Source: Owenia fusiformis
Lineage: Eukaryota > Annelida > Polychaeta > Sabellida > Oweniidae
Direction of reading: 5' to 3'
DNA length: 60,000 nt
NCBI GenBank assembly: GCA_903813345.2
Contig: CAIIXF020000006.1
Coordinates: forward strand, 20,221,936 to 20,281,935
Shown here: one piece after another, positions 1 to 13,200 of the stretch
Numbering within the stretch: position 1 is the first letter of the stretch
How the letters are laid out: every line of letters begins with the position of its first letter
The notes under the pieces: model-generated
What the model was told of the DNA's origin: nothing
Database searches by the model: none
The model's input: the letters and a program-made list of their open reading frames with translations, nothing else
Program-made: the position numbers and the translations under genes

Positions 1-299
1 GTCAATACATGTATTATTTTTAACATGCTAATAGTGTAGAAACTCACTCACAAAACAGTGTAAAATTGAGTTTTGAAAATTTAGGATTTATGATATAATA
101 TAATACATGCACACGAATCATATTTTCAATTTGATGTCATTTGGAACCAAATATTTCAAGACATGTTCTATTGATGAGACAGAAATCCTCTTTTCTCAAA
201 TGCAGTACCATTTTATACAGGTTGTAACATTTATAGCATTTGGTTATTTTTTACATGTGAATACTATAATTTGAGCCTTGTCAAATTCTAAGATGGAAA

Positions 300-463
300 T
301 ACAGTAAAACCTGTCTTCATGAACTCCTTTCACTAGTGAACACCTTTTCTCAGCACATACTCCACTGAGTTCTGTATAAAACTGCCTCTCTACAAAGAAC
401 ACCTACCTATAGTGAACACATTTCTGTGGCTCCAGGTGTTCATTGTACACAGGTTTTATTGTA
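300..463. mobile_element. MITE with TACAGTAAAACCTGT termini
   Basis: The left end TACAGTAAAACCTGTC and the right end ACAGGTTTTATTGTA are inverted repeats, with GTGAACACC-type motifs repeated inside. The TA at each end fits a Tc1/mariner-type insertion. Relatives occur at 21741-21883 and, decayed, at 54664-54785. Confidence 0.7.
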
Positions 464-1214
464 TATGCAAGAATTACATCATACAAGTACATGCAAAAGC
501 ATGTAAAACATCAATATACGTTGTGCCAAACAACAATGCGAGGTAATAATTAGAAGCTGTTATGGCATCATCCTTTAAATATTTTCCATGTGACCTGCAC
601 AGCTTTATAACATTGCATTACAAAATCTTAATAGTGAAGCTAGACTTGCCAAAAAACTGACCTTTTTGTACAAACATTTAGTAAGCTCCTTGCATGAGGA
701 AAATCGTTCATGAAATCTATTTTTCAGAATTTTGGTCTGTTATATTCAACATTGGGCTCTGGTCTCTCTTGGCCAATGAAACATATTATCTTAGAACTCT
801 CGTGGTTCATTTCCCAATACTTCCCCAATACGTGTATATATATATATACTATGGTATATGTACTTTTCGGTACGATGTTTCCAGATATTCAGTTTGACTA
901 AACATTCAATATAATCCCTTCAAATGTTCCCCACATTACCCTCAACCATCTTTTACTTTCCACTGAACATAGGAATCCTCGATTTATTGTTCTTGATTTA
1001 TTTCACAATTGATTCTGAAGTTCATGTTGAGAGTGTCTATTTTTCACTGTCATCTCTATGCAAATCATGCAACAAAGACAATTCCTACGTGCCAACAACG
1101 TGGGTTGAGTATAGTCTTCAATAGTTAAAATTGTGTGAGTTTATCGTCATGAAGCTGTGAGGTAAAATATGCCACCATATTGCAAATAGCTCCATCTAGT
1201 GTTGAGTTTGTACA
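464..1214 (-). other. Probable MOB3 3' UTR and flank
   Basis: No gene is visible here. Candidate minus-strand AATAAA signals (TTTATT on the plus strand) lie at 983-988 and 997-1002, about 215-235 nt past the MOB3 stop. The small open frames in this stretch have no recognisable content. Confidence 0.4.
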
Positions 1215-1244
1215 TCAATGACACAGTCTTTCTGTCATCGGTCG
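1215..1244 (-). CDS. MOB3: MOB3 coding exon 7 (last 9 codons and stop)
   Basis: A 30-nt coding tail after a GTGATTTCAG acceptor reads RPMTERLCH then TGA, matching the MT-x-R-x-CH end of MOB3 proteins. It was found by phase and C-terminal motif because it is too short to detect as an open frame. Confidence 0.9.
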   Translation of the reverse strand, partial: RPMTERLCH

Positions 1245-4200
1245 CTGAAATCACAAAATTAGATTTAAAATTTGGGAGTAAAATATTTAAAAAGCCATTG
1301 AATATGCAGGCTTCAGGCTTGATTTTACAATTGTTACTCAAAGTGTTACATCAATTTAAAATCTTGTCAAATTATACTTTTTATTCAGTCCATTTGTCAG
1401 AGGCACATTTCATGAAATGCATAACTACATATCTTTCCCGATTTTCTGAAGTTTAGAGAATTAATGACTTGATTCAGAGGTGGAACTGAAATGAATAAAT
1501 TCTGAATTGTAAAATGAATCCTTGTTTATATCAATGCAAAATGACAATCCTTCCATTTCATGCATGCCCTCATCATGATAAACCATGACATCTCATTTCT
1601 TCTCAGCCCATGTTTCAGGTGAAACGGAAAGATGCTATGAGAATCAGAAAGGCATGCCCCCATTTGTAGGTTATTTCATGATCAGCAAACCAAACCAGTA
1701 GCATTCCTCTATTACCATTAGTTTAAGCCTACAAACATGCTTAAATGGCAAATCAGGGGTTAAATGCGGCAACTATGAATTTAAGCTGTACTTTATTTAA
1801 TATTTTTAAAAAATAAAAGTTAAAATGCAGCTCAGGTCTTCTAAAACAAACTGAAATGAAAAAGTGATTGCAATTTTAAAGTGGCACTTTCCATATAATT
1901 CAGCCATTTTGTGAATGAAAATTGCATAAAAGTTTTTGGTTGGTCTGTGAATATGAATATAATGTCATAACAGTTTAGCACCTGGGTATTTTCAATGAAG
2001 TTCATATCATATTTAAGTTAATAAATCAGTAGATGGTGGGTGTACCCATTAGCTTTGGTTAGAAACAGAAATCAGTTTTTTAAGACCCTGCTATTAATAA
2101 AAAGTTCTAAAAAGGAATATTCTTTCATTCATTTTGGAGAAAAAAAATAGGATGAATCAATAGAATAATGCCTCTTCAAGATATAATGCGGCGATTTTTG
2201 GTGCAGATTTGAGCGGGAGAAGCTGGTGCATTTAAAATGAATACATGTACATGTACAAAGTGGCCTGCAAAACTATCCCAGGCTATCCTATACAATACAT
2301 AAACCTTATTATCGTATGATCTGTAAAATGAAGCCCTCTGATTGGTCAGTTCTTGTACTGTACCAATCTGTATCGCCACTGAGATTGTCCCCATTGTTCA
2401 TCTCCGTAGCAATACAGAAAATATTGGTACAGAGGGGACATTCTCAGTAGCAATACAGAAAATACAGAATATTTCTTAGGGATTATCTCCTAAGTAAAAT
2501 GTATTGGTGTTAGATCACATGATAAAAACTTTATTGAATGGTTTAAAGTGCAATACAGGATATATTCTGTCTCAATCTGTATTGGCACTCTACTACGTCT
2601 CGTTCCAATACAGAATTTCTTGAGCAGAATTTATCCTGTATTGCACTTCAAATCATTCAATAACTAGTATGACAATGAAATGGTAGCTCCATGTTATTTC
2701 AAGTAAGGTTATGATGAGCGGAAGATCAAATGAGTATATTTTTTACAGATAACTTTGAATAATGAAAAATAACATCTGTATCAATATTTTGGTTGAGTCA
2801 AAAGTAAAGCTGCTTAAAAATCCCTTCTACCACTAAAGCTCCATTAATGTAAGACCTGTTTAAGTATATCACTGCCCCTCCCATCCAGCTAAAATCTAGA
2901 ACTACCATTACATATATTCTGTATTGAAAGGTGAATGCAAGGGGAAGGGAACATACAATAGCTAAATACAGTCAGCACATTACATACTGCACATATACAG
3001 ATTTGGTTCAAACGCTGGTCAAAAAGTTTCCCGATAAAAACAAACAAACAGATATGAAAGCTTCTGTTTTTTCACTACTCAGTGGTAAATCTGCAATGAG
3101 ACATAACCATTATATACTATCCCAAAACCAATCATTTTTCATCATTCTTTTCTTAAATCTGATTTCCCATTGAGCGCTGGACTTCAACAATTTCAAACAG
3201 TCTCATAAAATTTCAAATATGGGATTATTTTAGCGAAACAAAATGGTGCGGATGGATTTTGACACATTTTATGAGCTTGATTATAAATATTAATTTCCCA
3301 GTTAAGAAGGTTGTTCTATTTGTCTTTCCAAGAAAAAAATTGCTCCTCCAAAAAACAATTTCTGACCAGCGTTTAATCCAATGGAACATTAAGTCACCTT
3401 CAGAACAGACACAGTGGTTTACACTGTCGGGGAAGAACATAAATTCTCACTCAAATGTTTCTGCAATTTTAATATGTCTAATATTAACACAAGGTAAAAA
3501 GTGAACAAGTTATAACAAAGAGACTATTATGTTAATATCATTAAATTCATTGACTGATTGTACGGTATGTATATCTACATGTAGTTGAACGATCATTGTG
3601 AAAGTTTGTCCCTGGAGTAAAGCTAGACAAATTATCACATTAGCATTACATTTAGGCTGTAATGTCGTATACACGCGGGTGCAATACACCCATACAGCAG
3701 TTAATGAGCCTTATCATGAAAACGATCAATGGATCCCACGGTGTAGATTGCTTGGTCGCATGTTTTTAACAAGAAAACGACTCATTCAAGTGCACACAGG
3801 CACCAACATTTGTGTCAATGGCACCCCTGTGGTGCTCCAGCAATTGACCGGAACGAGTGTAACTGACAAAGTAATAGGGGTATTAAAAGGTTTAAGTGCG
3901 CTTGAATGAGCTGTTATCGTTGAAAACATGTGAGCATGTAATTTGCATTGTGGAACTTTTTGTTCTTTTTTTGTGATACCTGCTGACAAGGCTCATTAAG
4001 TGCTGTGCGCATGGATTGCGCCCGCTAGCATACCAAAATGCACCCTCAGCAATGTTATGTATTTTTAGAAGCACTGGTGATCTCCTCAAATACGCTGGGT
4101 ATTGTTTCGTTAACAAATTGTCGGAGCCTCGAAGGTGCGATTTTTCAATTTTCCTTATTTCACGTGTTGTAGGCAGAATTCCCGCTACATATCATATTTA

Positions 4201-7200
4201 TGACAAACAAGTGTCAGTATCATATGTATAAGAAAATGTACAGTTTACGAACAAATTGTAGAATCGTCGATTTAAAGCCTCACTATAGCTGCATAAAAAG
4301 AGAGTTAGAAAAGCAGATGTGAACCGTTTTTTGAAGTTCTGTTTACGTTACTAAAGTAAGGTATTAAATCGACGATTCTGTTCTCTTCTGAACTATTTGT
4401 TCGCAAACATGCACATTTTCTTAAACATATGATACTGACAAATATTTGTGATAAAATTTCGTGGGAATTCTGCCAACAACGCGTGAAATAAGGGAAAAAA
4501 ATCGGACCTTCGTAGCTTGCGTAATCGAGTGGATCACCAGTGAGAAGGATGTCACATTGGAACTCTTTTTTTCACTCTTTTGCAAACAGTTAATTGAGTG
4601 AAATGCAATATATTATTCTTTAAAATATCGTGAAGTATAAATCAGAGTTCATCATTATTTTCTATAACTACTACATGTACTACTACGTTGCATTGACTTT
4701 TTTTTAATAAAATGCTCACATCTTTTAATTCTAGTCTTATCCAAGTCATGTCATGGACAAAACTTGTCCATGAGTAGATTGATGAATTAATTGAAAACTC
4801 GGCTTTGCATAAGCACCAATTCCAATAATTCAGTTGTTAGAAAACAGTTTTAACACTTGAATGCTGTTAATTACATATGAATATTAATCAAAAGATTCAC
4901 CATGTAACTTGAATATATATACACTGCTATACGGAATAAACAGTGATCTAAGGGAGAATATCATATAAAATGTATTTATTTGTTAATAAATTGGCTCTAT
5001 TTAGTGTGTTTTTATTGACACAAAAATATGATATAATTGCTGAACTACAATGGCTGGATTACAATTGGGGTTTTGGACCAAAAATAATAGGGCAAGTTCT
5101 CAAATCCAGCAAATTAAAGTAGGAGACAATAACGCAGATGCGAGTAGGTAGTTACCAGATTCACCACCAGGTGGCTCGTTCGGGTCAGATAGCATGGCGG
5201 GTATAGTAGAAAGTTCCCTTTAACTTAAATTACATCTATTTGCGTGGTTCAATTTTCATATAACCCTCATGTATCTAATAGTTATGCAAATTAAAATATG
5301 TCCAGTAAAAGAAAATGCTATCTGTCCAATACAAGAGAAGATAATTCACTTTTTGTGATTTTGTAACATGGGGTCTATGAGGAATCAACCCGAACAAGAA
5401 GTCACATTTTCAAAAAAAATTAAATTTTCAAAGTTGATAGACAATTTTCGAAAACATATTTCTAGATGTACTTTTACATGCAGATTTCAAATATGTCATC
5501 ATTTTGACTGAATTTTGAATATTTAATAACGTAAATCAAAATTATTTCTACTCGCATCTAGTCTATTTATGAAAAACATACACACTGTATAAGGGATATA
5601 AATCTTGAATCATGAAAAGGATATAATAATATTAGGGAAAATACCAAACATATGTTCTAAGGTAAGTCGTGGGCTTTCAATAGATTGCCCATGGGTAAGT
5701 AAAGGATATCATAAAAGCAACGTTCATCAAAGTTTTTACTTAATGCCTGCGCACAATCATCTAACGCAATATTTGCCATAACATTAAATCTGTGCTCTCA
5801 CATATGTTGGCTAAATATGTCAACATTTAATTTGATTGTTTGTTGGGAAAGCATTTACTAGAAGCTTTGGTGATCATTGATTTTATGATTGACCCCTTCC
5901 GAGGTATATTCTACTTACCAATGGTTCAAGCTCTTTTTTATCCACCAAATTGAATTCCGTTACAAAATAGTAAAAATGTTTGTAGCAAGTGTTAACATGG
6001 GCTTCCTGAAACAAAATATAATAAACATTAACATTAACATTAAAGACATTAACATGACAAAATGTCACCACCTAGTTGCTCACAATATTATTGTAGATGA
6101 TTTTTAAAAAATTGGTCAATTTGAAGCAAGTTGAAAAAATACCCTTTTTGACCCTCAAAGGGTAATTGAAGATCTCAAATCTAAAGTCAGATTTGAACTT
6201 CTGAGAACTTGTAGATGGTTTTGAAAAAATCTCAAATCCAAAGTCAGATTTGATTTTCTGAGGACTTGTAGATGGTTTTGAAAAAAATGGTCAATTTGAA
6301 GCAAGTTTAAAAAAGACCTTTTTGACCTTGAGAAGGTCATTGAAGGTCAAATATTTTTTTGATCTTGAGACTATCATTAAAGGTAAAATCTCTGGTCAGA
6401 TTTAAACTTTTGAGAACTTCTAGATGATTTTGAAAGAAATTGATCAATTTGAAGCAAGTTGAAAAATACCTTTTTGGCCTTTGATGACCTTGAGAAGGTC
6501 AATAAAGGTCTAATCTCAATTCTTAAGTCAGATTTAAACTTTTGATAACTTGTAGATGATTTTGAAAAAAGAAAATTTGGTCAATATGAAGCAAGTTGAA
6601 ACAAGACCTTTTTGACCTTTTTTGACCTTGAGAAGGTCAATGAAGGTCAAATCTCAAATCTAAAGTCAGATTTAAATTTCTGATAACTTGTATATGATTT
6701 TGAAAACAAAATTTGGTCAATTTGAAGCAAGTTGAAAAAAATACCTTTTTTGATCTTGAGAAGGTCACTGAAGGTCAAATCATTAATAAAAAGTCAAATT
6801 TGAACTTCTGAAAACTTGTAGATAATTTTGAAAAAACTGAAGTGAGTCTAAACAGAAAGTGTTAAGTTATTGAAAGTTTAAAGAATTTGTTACAGACGCA
6901 ACTGCCACCCGCTGATCGCTGATCACCAACCACCAACCGCCGTCAAAAAAAACGGAGACCATAACAATATGTCACCACTTTTTGGTGGTGACATAACAAC
7001 TGTATTAAATGAAATATAAATCAATTAGGAACACTATTTGCAAAGACAGTAGGCTGTACCCTGGTGAATTCATGGAAAGTTATTTTATATTTTAACATTA
7101 CAACATTGATTTAAATGTCAACATTAATCTTATCAATTAATTTATGAAATGCAGGTATCATGAACAGTCAGTTATTGAACCATTTAAAAAAATAATTAAA

Positions 7201-10200
7201 TTTACAATATTTTTGCTAGTAGAATTCCTTGGTGTATTTTTCTAGTCTTTCACAAAAGACTCTGTACTTGTTAACATCTTAACATCAAATTTTTCAAATG
7301 GAGGCACAGGTTATTCAATAACAGCCAATAACATACCTGTACATTCATTACACATCAGTGATCAGCACTGTATATCACTCAGGCATATTTCACGTCATCG
7401 TGACACAACCTCTAAGTATTTTTTTTATTCATTTATTTTTTTATTAAATCAAACATATAACCTCTAAGTATGTACCATGCTGAATATTCTGATGCAGAAT
7501 CTAAAATCGATAAACAATTAAATAAACTTACTGCTCCTATTCCTACTAGTTTATCGAAGTGATGAATATAAACGTGTACAAATACTCGAAATAATCGTGC
7601 TAATATCTTCTTTACTAACGAGATGTAGTTCTTTGGAAATGGCACACCTGAAAGTAGAGGATTTAAAGCATGTATAATGTATGTACCTTTCTATTCTATC
7701 ATAAATGAAGAACCCACGGCCCTGTGCTCACACAGTGTAAAACCTTCACATGAATGTGTATCCTGACTTTAAATAAAAATATTGTTTTGTGAAATTTGTA
7801 GTCTCGAACTTTGAGACACCTCGTTGGCACTGTTTGTGACCTAGTTTGATGACCTTGACCTCTGACCTTGAAAATTTTACTTTTTCAGAGCTCAGTAGGT
7901 CTCTTGTGCTTCCAGTTATTTGAAAGTTCTACTTTAACAAAGGTATCTAAAGAAAATTTGACTTTATTTTAAGTCAAAATCAGCAATTTCTCGAAAACCG
8001 GGTGAAAATGGCGATGACGGACAACCCAACAGATGGACGGATGCCTGGTTGATCCCATAGGCTCACTGTGTGAGCCAAAAACATGGGAGGCAATTTTTGC
8101 CATATTTCAGTCCAAAGACATGTTGTGTTGTTAAACCCAGCATTGGCCATTGAAATCTCATATCCAATTAGGTCTTCATATTTGGCAGGATAATGATCGT
8201 GTTAAAATTCCTTAAAATCATTTGTTTGTTGACCATTTATCAATTATGCACATGCAAGTATTCCACACTATATGCTACATAAATGTGACATTTATGACCC
8301 CCACCCCCCTCCCCAGCCATGTTTTTCTGCCTCATGGGTTTTCTAATATTCAGTTATTTGTTTATTGGTCAACTTCCAATATTAACATAAGAACGTAATA
8401 TTTGTACTAAAGGCATTCAAATCCTTTTATACTGATCCTTTATACTCATACAATTACTCAGATGCGAGTAGGTAGTTACCAGTTTCGCCACCAGGTGGCT
8501 GATTCGGGGGAATTTCTACTCGCATCTGGGATATTGACCACTAGCCCTGATGTAATATGTATACACTTAAGAGTAGACACATATAGTATTGATATAGGTA
8601 TACTAGTGTTAACCATGCTGTTAAATGTCCGTTAAATGTTTGACATGTAAACTGTCTTAAATACTATATACTGGTACCAATATAAGAATGCCATATGAAA
8701 TACCTTGATGTCATGAATCTAAAGGAATAAATACGTAATGTACAGATATGGACTGATAGACTACAAGATTATATGTTCAGTTAGATATTTGGATGTCATA
8801 ACTAAAAAGTGATGTCAGGACTTAAATGAAGTGTTAATATCAGGTAAGTGTAATTGCAAGTTGGTGAGTCTATATACATTTAATACAATGACATGTAATT
8901 AACATTTGTACCATTTTGGGTGTAAAACATACTGAATTGCGAATACTTCCATGGTCTTGTTTCAAACCATTAAACATATCAAACATGTCCATAATCCTGT
9001 TGTCCTTGCATATACAGGAGGCAATATTCTCATCAAAATCAGAAATACAGCTAATGCCTGAGTCACATTTGCTCCGATTCATCCACCAGCGCCCGGCCGA
9101 TTGCAGTATTTTGTTCAACTTTGACCTCAAATTTGAGTTTTGACCTTCAATTTTAAGCAAAATACTCAATCGGCTGGGCACCAGCCGATAATTCGAAGCA
9201 AATGTGACCTAGGCATAAGCTGCAACCATCCCAGTCCCACTCTATTCAAGTTTAAATCTTGATTCTTTTATTATAAAATATTGGCTTAGACTTCTAACAT
9301 TTCCAGAATCAAGTGTATTAAACCAAGCCTATTTATATGATAGAGATATTCAAGAGTTAGGATTCAAAAGTTGGTGTAGCAAGGTCTATGATATACTCAG
9401 AAAATGTGATTTATTGGATTATTGGAATGACCAAAATCTGAATACTGACAATCTAGTGAGCATGGTAGAAAAGAAGTTGAAGGTATTATTTGTAGAAAAA
9501 TGGAAAAATGATTTGAACATTTATCCTATACTGAGAACGTATAAATTGTTCAAAAAAGATTTTAGAATTGAATTATATTTGAAATTAGATAATAAAAAGT
9601 ATAGATTGGCGATAAGTAGATTTCGAATGAGTTCTCATCGATTGGCGATTGAGACTGGAAGACATGCAAAGCCAAAACCAAAACCTAGAGAGGAAAGATT
9701 ATGCAATACCTGTAAACATATAGAGGATGAATGTCATTTCCTTTTAACTTGTACAAAGAATGATGAGCATAGACAATTATTGTACACTAAGGCTCGTGAA
9801 ATTCTAAGTAACTTTGACCTCTATAGTGAAAATTTATTTGTCAATCTCATTTCAAGTAAAAACTTAACATTACAAAGACACTTTGGAAAATTCATTTATC
9901 ATTCATTTAAGAATTTGTAGTCAGAATGCAGGGTATGTGCACCACACTTTAAATGTAACCTTGTAACCTTGTCCTTTCATCATGATGTATACTACCTTTA
10001 TTTTGGGTTTTTGTATATCTCGTATATATTTTTGTACTTTTGCCTTAGTTAGTATTTGTAGTTTAGATATTTAGTTTTTTCATAGTTATGACTAATGTAA
10101 TCATGTTATGATACAAGATGTCAATAAAAGTTATATATAAAAGTTATATATATCATTTCAAAACTTTTAATAAAATTAAATGTATGAGGATGAGGGTATA

Positions 10201-13200
10201 CTGAATTCTGGTAGGTAACTAAGTGACAGTTACATTCATTATCAAAATCTAATTTTTTTAAATTTGATTGATGTACAAGAATACTGAAGAAATAAACTCA
10301 AAAAGGGGCCTACAACTGTACAAAGCAATACAAAATGCTTTCAGACCAAACTACACTCATTCATTTTCAAGCAGTTTTTGAAAAATATTGTTTTACTTTA
10401 CATGTGGCCAGTCTCAACAAAAGGTGGCCCTTTGTTTCATGATTGCAATCACAGTAGTGTACCTACTAAGTCAGGCTAAATAAGTTTCGAAGTGTGCAAA
10501 CTGCAACCATGCTCCCAGCCACACTGGCTCTTCAATGTGTTTTTAAGTAGTCAATTAATTATAGTAACAATAGGAATCTGATTGCAGTTTACATAGAGCT
10601 AATAAGTTTTAGTTATGCCATGTATTATAGATATCACCCAGTATATGTTATCACAAAGAGAATTTATATTTCAGAAGAGACCAAGAACGCATTAACCTAC
10701 AGTCAACATTTTGAAGGCGTAATGATAAATGATTCATACTAAGGCAGATCAAGTTAGACAGCCTTTGGGCAAACATGTAGATGACATCAGAATGCAACTT
10801 TATCAAACAAAAAACATTCACACTGTTAGATTACATAATAAGCTACTTAGCCTTGCCCAAGTCGGTATTTTTACTTATCTGATCTTGAATTATTACCGCC
10901 TTGTACAATCCAATACATCTCCGCTGCTATTATGCTGAGATATTCAACGGTTTCGAGATTTCCATAATACCTACGCTACCAGGGGTATCGCGAAACCTTA
11001 TTAATTAACAGATATACGCGTGGACACGACGTGTGACTTCAGGCTGATTGACCAATCAAAACGTTATCAGGTTTAGCTGCACAGCAAAGCAATCTTCCCG
11101 TCTACGACTTGAAATTCAATGATCTGATCAATCGTTTCTTTAGAGTTACAATATATTATGTAATTAAATGTACATAAGGAATGTAAGAGTCATTAATATA
11201 AATTAAATCATGCAATAGATTTAAAACTGATCTCGCGATGAAAATGCAAGACCTAGTCCAATGTAGCGGGTCATGTAGTCGTCGATCAGTGATTGAATCT
11301 CAGCCTACATGTTCATTTGAATTCAGCGATCGTTTCAACGTTTATTGTTGAAATCTTCTAACCTCCGGTTACCGATCGATGTCTAGCATCCACTTAACTC
11401 TGATTGATATTTATCTGATAAAATATTTGTATTTTCATGATGAATTCATGCAAGATTTGTTTGTGAAAATAATAATGAGCTAGCGCTGCAGGGCCGTCGT
11501 TGATTGGTCAAATTTTACCGACATAAACATTGAGTCGGTAAAGCACGTGGCTTTCTCTTTTGTACAAGGCGGTCATAATAGAAATCAGATAGTAAAAGAG
11601 ACCGACTTGGGCAAGGCTATAAGCTACTGAGAATGTGTATAACTCAAGTTTGAGATCTTCAGAATGAGAGATAAAAAGCATGCCTGTTATGTCCTAATAG
11701 TTATAAGTACAATAAGTTACATAGTGTACTTGGTCGCAGTTTCATATTCCAAAGTTCCATTGATGGAGTTCTCAACAACTTGTGGACTCAAACCAAAAGA
11801 TAATAACACTGGCCCCTGTTCTAATGTGTTAGAAGCACTCACCAAAGGCTCTTGGAAACTAAAAAATGATCTAAGTGAAAAAGATGTTGTGGAATTGGAT
11901 ATTCGCAAAGCATTAAAATCTAAGCATATTAGTCTCCAAAGAGATGATGACCAATGTGGTAATACACACTTATACACCGAAACATACTTTCAAACATTAT
12001 TCAATACGAGACCTGTGAATTTCCGAGCTTTGTGTGATCCAGATGGTCCAAAACCATGTTGCTATGACAACATATGTATGGATAAATCAACCCTTGAGTG
12101 CCAATGTGACAGATGTTATGATCTGCGTCAAGAAATTCATGCTGAGTTAGCAGATTGGGTACCAGACAACAACCAGTGTCAAGTACAGGAGTTCAACCCT
12201 CAGGAAGCCTGTGATGTCATAACAAAGCGGTTCAACCATATCGTTGTCATGGGAGATTCATTGATGAGACATGTCATGGCTGGGCTATTGATATTGCTTA
12301 GACAAGGACCTGGAGCAGATAGTCTATTGCATCCAAATACTCCCAAAGGTTTGCATTTTTTATTCATTTCAATTATACAAAAATAATCTTATGATAAATA
12401 CCACCTATCCACCAGAAATCAGCATAGGTTTTTTAAATTCAGCTACCCAATCCGAATTACCATCATTGAATACCATGATTTTCAACCTCCATGAAAGATC
12501 ATGACAGCTACTTTGAAGGTTAAGATATTATCAGCATGAAATCTGTTAATTTATTTATCCTATTCAGAGTGTGGTAAATACTATTCAACTCTGAACCTCA
12601 GGGTTCATTATTTACTATACTGTACTGTAATTACTATAATGGAGCAATAGTTGAAGCAAGCAACATTATCAAAAATTGTCTAGCATAAGGCTACCAATTA
12701 TCATCCATGGGGTATTTCTACAATTTGCTAAAAATCAAAAGGATGAGTCTGGGTATCGACTTAGAAAATATTTGAAAATTGTAATGTCTGAAAAACCACT
12801 CAATCACATAATATTATTAAACGTATATCTTATCTTTCTTCTGAGATTACAAAAATATCAATTTGTATCACAATTGATGAAGAATATTGGCAACAAAGAC
12901 AATGCATATCACTTTGCCAGAATTGAAAAAATCAATGGCAAATATTAAATGAATAATTTATACAAAAAGTTTGAAACATACCCTCCAAAACATTGCTTAC
13001 TTTCTTTATATATACATTGAATGGTATTTCTGGATAAGTGAATTGGTGTTTATCTGGGTAATCAAGGGATTAATAATTAGTCACTCAAAGTTACTGACCA
13101 TCCAGTTTTGACACTTCAATTGTGTTGGTGAAGTTACACATACATGTATTTCAGTCAAATTCATGCTGAGCACAACACTTTGGTTTCAATTTTATAATCT

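Noticed and set aside
694-1456. Short overlapping open frames near the left edge
   Set aside because: No domain, no splice context, and they overlap the probable MOB3 3' UTR.
3598-3909. 103-codon open frame on the plus strand
   Set aside because: Runs across the inverted end of a decayed MITE and has no recognisable protein content.
10729-10938. Open frame upstream of the esterase gene
   Set aside because: Half of it is the left terminal repeat of the MULE-like element; no coding signal.
11717-11977. Minus-strand open frame opposite esterase exon 1
   Set aside because: Shadow of the real plus-strand exon.
12676-12948. 90-codon open frame in the esterase intron
   Set aside because: No splice sites that keep the frame with exons 1 and 2 and no family features.
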